Shown here: in pieces, positions 43,371 through 52,848 of the stretch
Numbering within the stretch: position 1 is the first letter of the stretch
Layout: each line of letters begins with the position of its first letter
NCBI RefSeq assembly: GCF_000411975.1
Contig: NZ_ASXG01000063.1
Span: 55,917 to 119,916, forward strand
Length of the DNA stretch: 64,000 nt
Direction of reading: 5' to 3'
DNA from: Amycolatopsis orientalis DSM 43388
Lineage (GTDB): Bacteria; Actinomycetota; Actinomycetes; Mycobacteriales; Pseudonocardiaceae
Translations under genes and position numbers: made by a program
Notes under the pieces: model-generated
What the model was told of the DNA's origin: nothing
Seen by the model: only the letters and a program-made list of their open reading frames with translations
The model's database searches: none

Positions 43371-44335
43371 TGGGCTCCTCCGGACACGACGGGGCGGGCG
43401 GCCGGCCGCAGCAGGCCGGCGTCGGCGAGGTCGTCCCACAGTACGGCGGGGATATTCGCCGCTGCCCGGCGAACGTTCAGCGACACCTGCTGGGCGTCGT
43501 GCGCGCCGACGACCACCGACACCACCGCCGGATGCGTGCGCGGCAAGGCGAGCGCGGCCTCGGGCAGCGAAACACCGTGGCGCGCGCACATTTCCGCGAT
43601 CTTCTGCGCTTTTTCCACGAGATCCGCGGGGGCGGCCGCGTAATCATAAATGGCACCGGGCTGTTCAGTGGCGAGGATTCCGCCGTTGAACACCCCGCCG
43701 GCCACGACGCCGACACCCCGTTCGACGCACAGCGGCAACAACTCGTCCAACGCCGGCTGGTTCAGCAAGGTATACCGGCCGGCCATCAGGACATGGTCAA
43801 GATCGAACCGGCGCACGAATTCCGCGAGCATCGGCGCCTGGTTCATCCCCGCCCCGATCGCCGCCACAACTCCCTGCTCCCGCAACTCCAGCAAGGCCGG
43901 AAACGCGCCCGAGACCGCTTCCTCGAAATGATCGTCCGGATCGTGCACGTACACGAGGTCGATGCGGTCGAGACCCAGCCGGTTCAGGCTCGATTCCAGC
44001 GAACGCAACACCCCGTCACGGCTGAAGTCCCAGCGGCGGCGGTAAGTCGCGGGAACGTCGAAGCCCTGATCGTCGCGTTCCCCTGGTGCCGCCGCGCGCG
44101 GTTCCAGCACTCGACCGACTTTTGTAGACAGGACGTATTCTGCGCGCGGATACGCCGCCAGCGCGGCCCCGAGGCGGCGTTCGGACAGTCCCAGCCCGTA
44201 GTGCGGCGCGGTGTCGAAATAGCGGATCCCCTCGTCCCACGCCCGCCGCACGCTCGCCGCGGCGGTTTCGTCCGGCACCGCGTGGTAGAGGTTGCCCAGC
44301 TGCGCGCCGCCGAGTCCCAGCGGAGGAAGATCCAC
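43367..44335 (-). CDS. Aldo/keto reductase, probable L-fucose dehydrogenase
   Basis: A 322-residue AKR barrel. The N-terminal PPLGLGGAQLGNLYHAVPDE, the catalytic Asp and Tyr in GIRYFDTAPHYGLGLSERRL, Lys in VLSTKVGRVLEP and His in DLVYVHDPDDHFEEAV are all in place. It resembles D-threo-aldose 1-dehydrogenases, which oxidise L-fucose to L-fuconolactone with NAD(P). Position between a rhamnose-mutarotase-like protein and the lactonase supports this role. GTG 44335 is chosen since GGAGG lies seven bases upstream; the open frame extends to 44431 but into the preceding gene. Confidence 0.87.
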   Translation of the reverse strand: MDLPPLGLGGAQLGNLYHAVPDETAAASVRRAWDEGIRYFDTAPHYGLGLSERRLGAALAAYPRAEYVLSTKVGRVLEPRAAAPGERDDQGFDVPATYRRRWDFSRDGVLRSLESSLNRLGLDRIDLVYVHDPDDHFEEAVSGAFPALLELREQGVVAAIGAGMNQAPMLAEFVRRFDLDHVLMAGRYTLLNQPALDELLPLCVERGVGVVAGGVFNGGILATEQPGAIYDYAAAPADLVEKAQKIAEMCARHGVSLPEAALALPRTHPAVVSVVVGAHDAQQVSLNVRRAAANIPAVLWDDLADAGLLRPAARPVVSGGAQ

Positions 44336-44337
44336 GG

Positions 44338-44670
44338 TCAGGCCTCCGCCGGGAGTTGCCACACCAGCCCGAGGCCGTGCGCGACGTCGGAATGGTCGGG
44401 GTCGAGCAGTTCGTTGATCCTTTTCTGCCACGCGATGTCAGCCGGGTCGTCAGCGAGTTTCTCGCGCATCCGCTCGAAATCGTCCACCTCGACGAAGTGG
44501 AACAGGTCGAGCCCGTCGCGCCAGATCCGCCATGAACGCACGCCGGCGCGGCGCAGCGCGGCATCCAGTTCCGGCGGGATCACCGCGTGCACCTCCTCGT
44601 AGCTTTTCTCCATTCCGGGCTTCAGCCGGGTGCGCAGGGCGACCGTTTGCGGCGCCGGGCCGTGGGTCAT
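44338..44670 (-). CDS. L-rhamnose/L-fucose mutarotase
   Basis: A 110-residue RhaM-family mutarotase that interconverts alpha and beta sugar anomers. The signature stretches are RTRLKPGMEKSYEEVHAVI near residue 13, AGVRSWRIWRDGLDLFHFVE near residue 42 and DPADIAWQKRINELLD near residue 75. It is the first gene of the minus-strand unit and supplies the pyranose form used by the dehydrogenase. The start at ATG 44670 has AGGAGG-like sequence upstream (GTCAGGAGGAACG). It diverges from the FadR-type regulator across a 74-bp gap. Confidence 0.9.
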   Translation of the reverse strand: MTHGPAPQTVALRTRLKPGMEKSYEEVHAVIPPELDAALRRAGVRSWRIWRDGLDLFHFVEVDDFERMREKLADDPADIAWQKRINELLDPDHSDVAHGLGLVWQLPAEA

Positions 44671-44711
44671 CGTTCCTCCTGACGGGAGTCGTGGCACGCT
44701 GTAGGGAGTAA

Positions 44712-44722
44712 ACATCCGAGGT
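44712..44722. promoter_or_regulatory. Putative fucose-regulator site ACATCCGAGGT
   Basis: An 11-base word in the 74-bp gap between the mutarotase and regulator genes. It differs in one base from the centre of the palindrome at 52849-52863, upstream of the second fucose operon. Shared words ahead of both operons suggest a common regulator. Confidence 0.65.
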
Positions 44723-44744
44723 CTCTGCAGGGAGGGCGGTCCCG

Positions 44745-45461
44745 ATGCCCGTCACCGATGTCGCGATCGACAAGATCAAAGACATGATCATTTCGGGCGA
44801 GCTGGCCCCCGGCGACCGGCTCCCCAAGGAGGCCGAGCTCGCGCAGCGGCTGGGGCTTTCCCGCAGTTCGCTGCGGGAAGCGGTGAAGGCGCTGTGCCTG
44901 ATCCGGGTGCTGGACGTGCGCCAGGGCGACGGCACGTACGTCACCAGTCTCGAACCGAACCTGCTGCTCGACGCGATGACCTTCGTGGTCGACTTCCACC
45001 GCGACGACACCGTGCTCGATTTTCTTGCCGTGCGGCGGATTCTGGAACCCGCGGCCACCGCGCTGGCAGCGCTGCACATGCGCGACGAGGACGTCGCCGA
45101 ACTCGGCGCGCTGCTCGGCGAACTCGAGGAATCGCCGACCGTCGAGGCGCTCGTGGCCAACGACCTGCAGTTCCACCGCAAAATCGCGGACGGCTCGGGC
45201 AACCCGGTGCTGTGCTCGCTGCTCGAAAGCCTCTCCGGCCCGACCGCGCGAGCCCGGATCTGGCGCGGCCTCACCCAGGAAGGCGCGGTCGCCCGGACCC
45301 GGGAACAACACGCCGCGATCTACGACGCGATCGCCGCGCGGGAACCAGAACTCGCCCGCTCGTGGGCGACAGTCCACGTCGCCGGAGTGGAGCAGTGGCT
45401 GCGAAGCACCCTGGTCGAAGACGCCACAGCCGGCGACGAGGCTGAGCCCGCCGCGTCCTGA
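44745..45461 (+). CDS. FadR-subfamily GntR regulator of the fucose locus
   Basis: A 238-residue repressor. The winged helix is at residues 5-70 (IDKIKDMIISGELAPGDRLP, LAQRLGLSRSSLREAVKALC, VRQGDGTYVTS). The all-helical FCD domain includes FLAVRRILEPAATALAAL, VANDLQFHRKIADGSGNP and EQHAAIYDAIAAREPELARS, which supply the Asp/His metal ligands. The ATG follows GGAGGG at close distance. Because of its place between the two fucose operons and the shared operator word, it is likely to repress both until a pathway intermediate binds. Confidence 0.93.
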   Translation: MPVTDVAIDKIKDMIISGELAPGDRLPKEAELAQRLGLSRSSLREAVKALCLIRVLDVRQGDGTYVTSLEPNLLLDAMTFVVDFHRDDTVLDFLAVRRILEPAATALAALHMRDEDVAELGALLGELEESPTVEALVANDLQFHRKIADGSGNPVLCSLLESLSGPTARARIWRGLTQEGAVARTREQHAAIYDAIAAREPELARSWATVHVAGVEQWLRSTLVEDATAGDEAEPAAS

Positions 45462-45503
45462 TCGGACCCTGAAGCCGGTTGCTGAGTCGCTCCTTGTGGT
45501 GAG

Positions 45504-45542
45504 GGGTCCCTTCATTCCTTGCTGATGGAAGTGAAGGGACCC
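45504..45542. terminator. Terminator hairpin after the fucose regulator
   Basis: GGGTCCCTTCA (45504-45514) pairs exactly with TGAAGGGACCC (45532-45542); the loop can pair further as TTCC/GGAA. It lies 43 bp after the GntR stop and belongs to the same GTGAAGGG family as other hairpins in the window. Confidence 0.75.
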
Positions 45543-45570
45543 TTCGCTGCTACCCGGTTGACGCGAGGGG

Positions 45571-45955
45571 GACTTTCGCACCTCCACGGCGAGAGCGAGG
45601 GCAACCCGCACCCCACGGTGGTCGAGGCGAACGGACCCATCGCGCAGATCGGGCCGGAGCGAGAAGGACTTTCGCGCCCCCACAGCGAGAGCGAGGACAA
45701 CCCGCACCCCACGCCGGTCGACGCGAAAGGAGCCATCGCGCGCACCTGGCCGGAGCGAGAAGGACTTTCGCCCCTCTACGGCGAGAGCGACCGCAACCCT
45801 CACCCCGCGGTGGTCGAGGAGAAAGCACCCATCGCGCGCACCTGGCCGAAGCGAGAAGGACTTTCGCGTCTCGACGGCGAGAACGGGGATAACCCTCACA
45901 CCATCGTGGTCGAAGCGAAAAGATCCATCTGGCCGGAGCGAGAGGGACTCTCGCA
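45571..45955. repeat. 96-bp tandem repeats
   Basis: The word GGACTTTCGC or a variant recurs at steps of exactly 96, 96, 96 and 87 bp (GACT at 45571, 45667, 45763, 45859 and 45946). Each unit also carries GGCGAGAGCGA, CAACCCGCACCCC, GTGGTCGAGG and CCATCGCGCGCACCTGGCC. Units agree at roughly 75-85% of positions. The short unit lacks nine bases. Confidence 0.85.
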
Positions 45956-46194
45956 CAGGCACCAGGCCGGGCGCGGTCAATCTCCGGACCAGAAAAGACG
46001 AAGGCCTCCGTCGCGCAGGCTTGGACGACTCGGCGGGAACCGGTTCGCCCCGCAGCAAGATGGAGGTGCCCGTCATTAACTCCCGACCAAGTGCGGAGAA
46101 GGCAGCCCTCACCGCACCGGAAGCAGCGGAGTCGAAGGCCGCAGCGAAAGGTGTTGCCGCGGAGCACCCCGTGCCGGGCGAACCGAGAGACTCG

Positions 46195-46223
46195 AAGTCC
46201 CTGAAGGAGCCCTTCACGGACTT
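46195..46223. terminator. Hairpin after the fucose importer permease
   Basis: AAGTCC-C-TGAAGG is followed by AGC and then CCTTCA-C-GGACTT, a 29-bp dyad with one internal mismatch, 96 bp beyond the permease stop. It is probably the terminator of the minus-strand operon. Confidence 0.6.
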
Positions 46224-46318
46224 CCGCGCCCAGCTGCACACCGCACCACCCACCGAGCCGCCCGGACCCGCCGAGTCCTCCCGCCGCGAAGGTCGGATGA
46301 TCACCGGACCTCCACCGA

Positions 46319-47335
46319 TCAGGTCTGGGGCTTTCCGCCCGCATACCGGCTGATGATCAACGCGATCAGAATGATCCCGCCGTAAATCGCCTTCAGCCAT
46401 TCGGCGGGGACCTGGGCGATGCGCAGCAGGCTGTCCACCGACTGCAGCAGCAGCACCCCGGTCAGCGCGCCGACCAAGGTGCCCCGTCCGCCGTCCAGGG
46501 AAACGCCGCCGATGACCGCCGCGGCGAAGACCTGGAGGATCAAGCCGTCGCCCTGGTCCGCGCCGAGGGCGCCGACGTAGCCGGTGTACGCGAGGCCGCC
46601 GATGGCTGCCAGGACTCCGGCCACCACGAAGACCGCCCAGGAAATCCGGTCCACTCTGATGCCCGCGGCCCGCGCGGCTTCGCGGTTGCCGCCGATCGCG
46701 TACAGCGACCGGCCGACCCGGTGGTAGCGCAGGCCCAGTCCGAAGAGCACGAACAGCACGGCCGCGAGCCAGACCGACATCGGGAGTCCGGCGAACGTCG
46801 TCGTCGCCAGCGCGGTGAACGCGTCGAGCTGGTCGAAGAGCGTCTTGCCGTTCGTCGTGCCGATCTGGGTTCCGCGCAGGACCGTCAGCATCGCCAGTGT
46901 CACGATGAACGCGTTCAGCTTCAGCTTCACGATCAGGAAGCCATTCACAAACCCGATCAGCGCGCCGACCACGGGGATCGCCACCAGGCCCAGCGCCGAG
47001 GGCCATTCGGTGCCGAAGCCGGACGACGCCGCGGGGATGACCAGCATCGCGCCGATCGCCGGGGCGATGCCCATCGTGGATTCCAGCGACAGGTCGAACT
47101 TGCCGGTCAGCAGCACCAGCGATTCGCCCAGCACGACCAGCGACAACGCCGCCGCGGCGGAGAGGATGCTGATGATGTTGTCGAAGGTGAAGAACGTATC
47201 GCTGATCAGCCCGCCGATCACGAACACCACCACGAGCGCGGGCAACAGCGCCAGTTCGCGCAGCCACGCCGACTTCCGGCGCTTCGCCCGTACCGCGGGC
47301 AGCGCCGTCTGCGGGTCGCTCATCAGGTCAGTCAT
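46319..47335 (-). CDS. Sugar ABC transporter permease (fucose locus)
   Basis: A 338-residue permease of the RbsC/RhaP family with about nine membrane segments. Conserved parts: GESLVLLTGKFDLSLESTMG near residue 70, IVKLKLNAFIVTLAMLTVLRG near residue 140, RVGRSLYAIGGNREAARAAGI near residue 215, and LQVFAAAVIGGVSLDGGRGT, the EAA-like loop, near residue 275. ATG 47335 overlaps the ATPase end by eight bases. It is the last gene of the operon that starts with the FAH-type hydrolase. The substrate is probably L-fucose, by context. Confidence 0.92.
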   Translation of the reverse strand: MTDLMSDPQTALPAVRAKRRKSAWLRELALLPALVVVFVIGGLISDTFFTFDNIISILSAAAALSLVVLGESLVLLTGKFDLSLESTMGIAPAIGAMLVIPAASSGFGTEWPSALGLVAIPVVGALIGFVNGFLIVKLKLNAFIVTLAMLTVLRGTQIGTTNGKTLFDQLDAFTALATTTFAGLPMSVWLAAVLFVLFGLGLRYHRVGRSLYAIGGNREAARAAGIRVDRISWAVFVVAGVLAAIGGLAYTGYVGALGADQGDGLILQVFAAAVIGGVSLDGGRGTLVGALTGVLLLQSVDSLLRIAQVPAEWLKAIYGGIILIALIISRYAGGKPQT

Positions 47336-48830
47336 GGAGCCCGACTCCTTCGATATCCGCCACCAGGTCCCCGTCGGACCAGCCGGCCTGGTGAGCGGCG
47401 GTCACCTCGCCGGCGCGCAAAACCAGCACCCGGTCGGCCAGGCGCAGGTCGTCCAGCTCGTCGCTCACCAGCAGCACCGCCTTCCCCTCGGCCCGCACCC
47501 GGTCCACGACCGCGAGCAGGGCCTCCTTCGACTTCACATCCACCCCCGCGGTGGGATTGATCAGCACCACCACGCGCGGGTCGCTCTCCAACGCCCGGGC
47601 GAGCACGACTTTCTGCTGGTTCCCGCCGGACAGGTCCGAGACCGGCTGGTCCGGGCCGGCCGCGACGATGTCGTAGTCGGTCAGCGCGCGCGTTCCGCGT
47701 TCGCGGCGGACCTTCGGGGACGCCAGGCCGCCGGGGCCCATCCGGTCGAGCACGGACAGGGTCGCGTTGTCCATAATGGAGTGTTCCAGCACCAGGCCTT
47801 CGTGGTGCCGGTCCCGCGGGACGCAGCCGATGCCCGCGCGCAGGGCGGCGGCAATGTCGCCGGACGGCAGGGGTTTTCCGTTCACGGCAACAGTTCCTGA
47901 GGTGGGTTTGCGCAGGCCGTACACGGTCTCGGCCACCTGGTGCTTGCCGCTCGCGTTGCTCCCGGCGAGACCGACGACCTCGCCACGGTGGACTCGCAGC
48001 GATACGTCGTGGAATCCGTCGCCGGACAACCCGTCGACGGCAAGCACCTCTTCGGCGTCTGCGGCGAGCGGGTCACGGCTCGCCGCGTCGCGGACCGCGA
48101 GGCCGCCCTGCTCCCCCGTCATCGCGTCGACCAGCGCCGCGCGGCTGACCTCCGCAACGGGGGCGGTGAGCACATGGCGAGCATCGCGCAGGACGGTAAC
48201 CGCTTGGCACACCTCGTAAACCTCGTGCAGGTGGTGCGAGATGAACAGGAACGTGACGCCGTTCTCCTGCATCTGCCGCATCCGCTCGAAAAGCCGCTCG
48301 ATGGCCTGGCTGTCCAGCTGCGCGGTCGGTTCGTCCAGCACGATGAACCGGGCGCCATAACTCAGCGCGCGAGCGATTTCGACGAACTGACGGTCCTCGA
48401 CGGACAGCTCGCCCGCCGGAGTGTCCACATCGACCTGGACATCCCACGAGTCCAGCAGCTCCCGCGCTTGCCTGCGCAGCTTCTTCCAGCCGATCGCGAA
48501 TCCGCCCTGACCCTGCCGGTTGAGAAACAGATTCTCCGCGACCGTCAGCTGCGGCACCACCATCGCGTGCTGGTACACGCACGCCACGCGTGCCTTCCAG
48601 TCGTCCTGTTTGGACAGCGGAGGTGCTGGCGCGCCGCCGAAGGAAACGCTCCCAGTGTCCGTTTCGGACAGTCCGGTGAGGATGGACACCAGGGTGGACT
48701 TGCCCGCGCCGTTGCGGCCGACGAGTGCGTGTGACTCGCCGGGCCGCACGGTGAGGCTGACGTCATGCAGCGCGACGGTGGGCCCGTACCGCTTCCCGAC
48801 GCCGTCCGCCTGCACTACCGGCGCGCTCAC
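47328..48830 (-). CDS. Sugar ABC transporter ATP-binding protein, duplicated
   Basis: A 500-residue protein with two ATPase halves, as in RbsA/RhaT. The first is fully canonical: [38 protein letters not shown] and FIVLDEPTAQLDSQAI. The second has GLAGSNASGKHQVAETVYG, LSGGNQQKVVLARALE and VVVLINPTAGVDVKSKEALL. In it the Walker B Glu position is Asn, and the Walker A has GKH in place of GKS/T, which is usual for the degenerate second half of this family. It begins at GTG 48830 inside the binding-protein stop (GTGA). Confidence 0.93.
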   Translation of the reverse strand: MSAPVVQADGVGKRYGPTVALHDVSLTVRPGESHALVGRNGAGKSTLVSILTGLSETDTGSVSFGGAPAPPLSKQDDWKARVACVYQHAMVVPQLTVAENLFLNRQGQGGFAIGWKKLRRQARELLDSWDVQVDVDTPAGELSVEDRQFVEIARALSYGARFIVLDEPTAQLDSQAIERLFERMRQMQENGVTFLFISHHLHEVYEVCQAVTVLRDARHVLTAPVAEVSRAALVDAMTGEQGGLAVRDAASRDPLAADAEEVLAVDGLSGDGFHDVSLRVHRGEVVGLAGSNASGKHQVAETVYGLRKPTSGTVAVNGKPLPSGDIAAALRAGIGCVPRDRHHEGLVLEHSIMDNATLSVLDRMGPGGLASPKVRRERGTRALTDYDIVAAGPDQPVSDLSGGNQQKVVLARALESDPRVVVLINPTAGVDVKSKEALLAVVDRVRAEGKAVLLVSDELDDLRLADRVLVLRAGEVTAAHQAGWSDGDLVADIEGVGLHD

Positions 48831-49864
48831 AGGTTGTTACCCCACAGCGCTTTGTCGTCCACGTTGTCCTTGGTCACGACCGGCGCGGGCAGCTGGTCCT
48901 CCAGGATGCCCGGGCTGATCTCGACGATCGTGGAATCGTGGTCGGTCGGGCCGGGCTTGAACTTCTCGCCCGCCATCGCCTTCTTGAGCCAGTACATGCC
49001 GTACTTGGCGTAGGCGTCGGCGGGCTGCGAAACGGTCGCGTCCAGTTCGCCGTTGCGGATCGCGGCGAGTTCCTGCGGGATGCCGTCGTTGCTCACCAGC
49101 ACGACGTGTTTCGGGTCGCCAACCGGGAAGAAGAGGTTCTTGCGCTTGAGCGCCTGCTCGGTCGGCGCGAGGTAGACCCCGCCCGCCTGCATGTAGACGC
49201 CCTTGATGTCCGGGTTCGCGGTCAGCAGACTGTCCAAACCGGACGACGCCTTGTCCGCCTTCCATTCGGCGGCGACCTCGAGCACCTTGACGTCCGGGTA
49301 CTTCTGCTTCATGCACTCGCGGAACGCCGCCGACCGGTCGCGACCGTTGACCGACGCGAGGTCGCCCATCACCTGCACGACCTTGCCGCTCTTCACGCGC
49401 TTGCCGATTTCGTCGCACGCCTTGGTTCCGTACGCTTTGTTGTCCGCGCGGACCACCATCGCGACCTTGCCGCTCTCCGGCGCGACGTCCACCGCGACCA
49501 CCGGGACGCCCTTGTTCTCGGCCTGCTTCAGGCCAGCGACGACCGCGGCCGAGTCGAGCGGCGTGACAACCAGCCCCTTCACGCCCTGGCTGAGCAGCGT
49601 GCCGATGTCCGTGATGAGCTTGGCCGGGTCGCTGTCGGCGTTCACCGTGGGCTGCGCGTCGAGGCCCTGCTCCTTCGCCATCTGCGGCACGTATTTGTTG
49701 TAGGCCTGCCAGAACGGCGAGGTCAGCAGGGGCAGGGTCGCCCCCACTTTTCCGGTTCCGCCTCCGGCCGCTGCCGCCGGTTTGTCCTTAGTGGACCCGC
49801 ACGCACCGAGCACCAAACCGCAAGCGGCCACCGCGGCGGCCAACCGGATCACCTTCGTACGCAC
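48827..49864 (-). CDS. Sugar ABC transporter substrate-binding lipoprotein (fucose locus)
   Basis: A 345-residue lipoprotein. The signal peptide MRTKVIRLAAAVAACGLVLG ends in a lipobox, with Cys at residue 21 (LGAC). The mature protein has VGATLPLLTSPFWQAYNKYV, VVTPLDSAAVVAGLKQAENK and VPVVAVDVAPESGKVAMVV, the pattern of Peripla_BP_4 sugar-binding proteins. Two Cys (KACDEIG and FRECMKQ) may form a disulfide. It follows the SDR gene by 39 bp and overlaps the ATPase. L-fucose is the likely ligand by context. Confidence 0.91.
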   Translation of the reverse strand: MRTKVIRLAAAVAACGLVLGACGSTKDKPAAAAGGGTGKVGATLPLLTSPFWQAYNKYVPQMAKEQGLDAQPTVNADSDPAKLITDIGTLLSQGVKGLVVTPLDSAAVVAGLKQAENKGVPVVAVDVAPESGKVAMVVRADNKAYGTKACDEIGKRVKSGKVVQVMGDLASVNGRDRSAAFRECMKQKYPDVKVLEVAAEWKADKASSGLDSLLTANPDIKGVYMQAGGVYLAPTEQALKRKNLFFPVGDPKHVVLVSNDGIPQELAAIRNGELDATVSQPADAYAKYGMYWLKKAMAGEKFKPGPTDHDSTIVEISPGILEDQLPAPVVTKDNVDDKALWGNNL

Positions 49865-49903
49865 CGCATCCTCCTTGATGACAGGCCTTGTTGGCTGAGC
49901 AGA

Positions 49904-50662
49904 TCAGTTCTGCACGGGTCCGCGCGGGCGCAGGCCGTACATGCCGCCGTCCACCGCGAGCGCGGTGCCGGTAGTCGATGCCGAAAGCGGGCTGGCCAGG
50001 TACGCGATCGCGTTCGCGACCTCGTCCGCGGTGACCAGCCTCCCCATCGGCTGGCGGGCGGCGAGCGCCTTCCGCTCCGCCGCGGGATCGGCGGCGGTGT
50101 CGAGCAGCCTGCCGACCCACGGAGTGTCCGCGGTGCCGGGGCACACGCAGTTGACCCGGATCCGGTCCGGCAGGTGATCGGTGGCCATCGCGAGAGTCAG
50201 CGACAGCACCGCGCCCTTCGTCGCCGAGTACAGCGCGCGGGCGGGCAGCCCGGCCCAAGCGGCGATCGAGCAGGTGTTCACGATCGCGGCCGCCGGGGAG
50301 TTTTTCAAGTGCGGCAAGGCAGCCCGGGCAGTGCGCACCATGCCGACCACGTTCACGTCGTATGCGCGGTGCCATTCGTCGTCGTCATTCGCGGTGACGT
50401 CGCCCTGTGCGCCGATTCCCGCGTTGTTGACCAGGATGTCGAGCCGGCCGAAGCGTTCGGCCACCGCGTCGACCGCGGCGCGCACCTCGGCGTCGGACGT
50501 CACGTCGCAGCGGAACCCGGCCAGCGGCTCGGGCACCTCGTCCGTCTTGAGGTCGAGCACGGCCACCTGCGCACCACGCTGAGCCAGCAGGTTCGCCGTG
50601 GCCAGGCCGATGCCGGAAGCGCCGCCGGTGACCGCGGCGACCAGGCCGTCGAATTCGCTCAC
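49904..50662 (-). CDS. SDR dehydrogenase, probable 2-keto-3-deoxy-L-fuconate dehydrogenase
   Basis: A 252-residue classical short-chain dehydrogenase. NAD-binding [18 protein letters not shown], the [10 protein letters not shown] motif, catalytic Ser in [14 protein letters not shown], and Y-x-x-x-K in [13 protein letters not shown] are all present. The C-terminus ends [17 protein letters not shown]. It sits directly after L-fuconate dehydratase (GTGA overlap at 50659-50662) and before the importer. In the Xanthomonas-type L-fucose pathway this step oxidises 2-keto-3-deoxy-L-fuconate at C4 with NAD; that role fits here. Confidence 0.88.
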   Translation of the reverse strand: MSEFDGLVAAVTGGASGIGLATANLLAQRGAQVAVLDLKTDEVPEPLAGFRCDVTSDAEVRAAVDAVAERFGRLDILVNNAGIGAQGDVTANDDDEWHRAYDVNVVGMVRTARAALPHLKNSPAAAIVNTCSIAAWAGLPARALYSATKGAVLSLTLAMATDHLPDRIRVNCVCPGTADTPWVGRLLDTAADPAAERKALAARQPMGRLVTADEVANAIAYLASPLSASTTGTALAVDGGMYGLRPRGPVQN

Positions 50663-51960
50663 TGCGCGTTCTCCGTCCATTCAGGACCGTCCGGGAAGCT
50701 GAACCGGCGCAGCGTAGCGTCGTGCATGCGCGCGGAAAAGCCCGGTGCGGTCGGAGCGAGGTAGCGGCCGCCACGCACGACGGCCGGATCGGTGAAGTGA
50801 TCGTGCAGGTGGTCGACCCATTCGATGGAGCGGTCACTGTCCGAACCGGACACTGCGACGAAGTCGAACATGGACAGATGCCGCACCAGTTCGCACAACC
50901 CGACGCCACCGGCGTGCGGACACACGGGGACACCGAATTTGGCGGCCAGCAACAGGATCGCGAGGTTCTCGTTCACGCCGCCGACCCGGGCGGCGTCCAA
51001 TTGCAGCACGTCAATCGCACCGGCCTGCAGCAATTGCTTGAACACCACGCGGTTCTGGACATGCTCGCCGGTAGCTACCTTGATCGGCGCGAGCGCCTTG
51101 GCAATGGCCGCGTGCCCGAGGACATCGTCCGGCGAAGTCGGCTCTTCGATCCAATATGGATCGAACGGGGCCAGCGCGGTCATCCACGACACCGCCGTCG
51201 CGACATCCCAGCGCTGGTTCGCGTCGACCGCGATCCGGATGTCGGCGCCGACGGTCTCGCGCGCCAGCTTCATCCGCCGGACATCGTCCTCGAGATTCCC
51301 GCCGACCTTCAGTTTGATCATCTCGAAACCGTCCGCGACGGCCTGCTCGGCCAGCCGCACCAGTTTCGCGTCGGAGTAACCGAGCCAGCCCGCCGACGTG
51401 CTGTACGCGCGGTAACCGTCGGCTTCGAGCTTGGCGATCCGTTCCGCTTTCCCGGGTTCGGCCGCGCGCAGGATGTCGAGCGCTTCCTGTTCGGTGAGCG
51501 CATCGGAAAGGTAGCGGAAGTCCACAAGGGACACCAGCTCCTCCGACGTCATCCGAGACGCGAATTTCCACAACGGCAGCCCGGCACGCCGCGCGGCGAG
51601 ATCCCACGCGGCGTTGACAATCGCGCCGATCGCCATGTGCGCGACGCCTTTTTCCGGCCCCAGCCAACGGAATTGCGAATCGCCGACGAGCGCCTGCGAG
51701 AGCGCACCAAGTGCTTCGGCGTCTTCCGGCACGTCGCGGCCGATTACATGCGGTGCCAGCGCGCGGATCGCGGCAGCTTGCACGTCGTTGCCGCGGCCGA
51801 TGGTGAACGCGAGGCCGTACCCGTCCGGCCCGGCGTCGGTGTGCAATTCGACGTAGGCCGCCGAATAGTCCGGATCCGGGTTCATCGCGTCCGAACCGTC
51901 GAGGTCGCGCGACGTCGGGAAACGGACGTCCCGGACCTCCATGGCCACGATTTTCGCCAT
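50659..51960 (-). CDS. L-fuconate dehydratase (enolase superfamily)
   Basis: A 433-residue mandelate-racemase-group enolase. It begins [35 protein letters not shown] (here noted in outline), the N-terminus that marks L-fuconate dehydratase. Catalytic residues: K-x-K in [16 protein letters not shown] near residue 218; metal ligands Asp in [10 protein letters not shown], Glu in [11 protein letters not shown] and Glu in ATGEHVQNR; then [16 protein letters not shown] and His in [14 protein letters not shown] near residue 350. It removes water from L-fuconate to give 2-keto-3-deoxy-L-fuconate. It lies one base after the FAH-type gene and overlaps the SDR. Confidence 0.93.
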   Translation of the reverse strand: MAKIVAMEVRDVRFPTSRDLDGSDAMNPDPDYSAAYVELHTDAGPDGYGLAFTIGRGNDVQAAAIRALAPHVIGRDVPEDAEALGALSQALVGDSQFRWLGPEKGVAHMAIGAIVNAAWDLAARRAGLPLWKFASRMTSEELVSLVDFRYLSDALTEQEALDILRAAEPGKAERIAKLEADGYRAYSTSAGWLGYSDAKLVRLAEQAVADGFEMIKLKVGGNLEDDVRRMKLARETVGADIRIAVDANQRWDVATAVSWMTALAPFDPYWIEEPTSPDDVLGHAAIAKALAPIKVATGEHVQNRVVFKQLLQAGAIDVLQLDAARVGGVNENLAILLLAAKFGVPVCPHAGGVGLCELVRHLSMFDFVAVSGSDSDRSIEWVDHLHDHFTDPAVVRGGRYLAPTAPGFSARMHDATLRRFSFPDGPEWTENAQ

Positions 51961-51961
51961 G

Positions 51962-52816
51962 TCAGGCCTGCCCGAGGGTCTGGCGCTGCTTGCCGAGGCC
52001 GTCGATCTCCAGCTCGACGACGTCGCCCGCGCGCAGGTACGGCTTCGGCTCGGGCTGTCCGAGCGCGACGCCCTCCGGGGTGCCCGTGTTGATCAGGTCG
52101 CCGGGGCGCAGCACCATGAACTGGCTCAGGTAGCGGATGATCTCGGCGACGCCGAACACCATGTCCTTTGTGGACGAATCCTGCACCTTCTCGCCGTTGA
52201 CCCAGGTACGCAGGCCGAGTGCCTGCGGGTCGGGGATCTCGTCGGCGGTCACGAGCTCCGGGCCGAGCGGGTTGAAGGTCTCGCAGTTCTTGCCTTTGTC
52301 CCACTGGCCGCCGCGGTTCAGCTGGAAGTCGCGTTCGGAGACGTCGTTGGACACCACGTACCCGGCGACGTGTGCCAGCGCTTCGTCCGCGCTTTCCAGG
52401 TAGCGCGCGGTTTTCCCGATGACGACGCCGAGTTCGACCTCCCAGTCGGTGGCCGTGGACCCGCGCGGGATCAGCACCTCGTCGAACGGTCCGACCATCA
52501 CGTCCGGCGCCTTCATGAACAGCACCGGCTCGGTCGGCACGGCCGCGCCGGTTTCCTCGGCGTGGCGGCGGTAGTTCATGCCGATGCAGACGATCTTGCC
52601 CGGCGCGGCGATCGGCGCGCCGACCCGCAGCCCAGCCCCGTCGGCGACCGGCAGTTCCCCGGCGTCGAGCGCCCGCGCGGCCCTGGCCGGTCCGTCGCCG
52701 GCGAGGAACGCGCCGTCGATGTCCGGCGTGACCCCGGAGAGGTCGTGGAGGGTGCCGTCACCGGCACGGACGAACGGACGCTCAGCCCCCGCTGCCCCGA
52801 GACGCACAAACCGCAC
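51962..52816 (-). CDS. FAH-family hydrolase, probable 2,4-diketo-3-deoxy-L-fuconate hydrolase
   Basis: A 284-residue fumarylacetoacetate-hydrolase-fold enzyme and the first gene of the long operon. Features: [20 protein letters not shown] near residue 74, metal ligands in [18 protein letters not shown] near residue 125, [20 protein letters not shown] near residue 150 and [18 protein letters not shown] near residue 240. Relatives include ureidoglycolate lyase and 2,4-diketo-3-deoxy-L-fuconate hydrolase. Next to fuconate dehydratase the latter is the natural reading: it yields pyruvate and L-lactate. A palindromic operator lies 33 bp upstream at 52849-52863. Confidence 0.88.
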   Translation of the reverse strand: MRFVRLGAAGAERPFVRAGDGTLHDLSGVTPDIDGAFLAGDGPARAARALDAGELPVADGAGLRVGAPIAAPGKIVCIGMNYRRHAEETGAAVPTEPVLFMKAPDVMVGPFDEVLIPRGSTATDWEVELGVVIGKTARYLESADEALAHVAGYVVSNDVSERDFQLNRGGQWDKGKNCETFNPLGPELVTADEIPDPQALGLRTWVNGEKVQDSSTKDMVFGVAEIIRYLSQFMVLRPGDLINTGTPEGVALGQPEPKPYLRAGDVVELEIDGLGKQRQTLGQA

Positions 52817-52848
52817 GGACGAACCCCTCTCTCGACACCGTTCTCGCG

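Larger units (their letters stand above)
45462..46318. other. Convergent intergenic region of 857 bp rich in repeats
   Basis: It separates the ends of the regulator (+) and the permease (-). It holds a hairpin at each end (45504-45542 and 46195-46223) and a block of 96-bp tandem repeats between. Long frames are open on both strands because the repeat length is a multiple of three; none matches a family or has a clear ribosome-binding site. Confidence 0.6.

Noticed and set aside
45519..46079. 186-codon plus-strand repeat protein over the 96-bp repeats
   Set aside because: No adequate ribosome-binding site, start inside a terminator hairpin, and substitutions spread over all codon positions. 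Kept as a finding rather than called as a gene.
44667..47267. 866-codon minus-strand frame across the 96-bp repeats and the permease
   Set aside because: It crosses a real permease gene in another frame; openness comes from codon bias and from a repeat length divisible by three.
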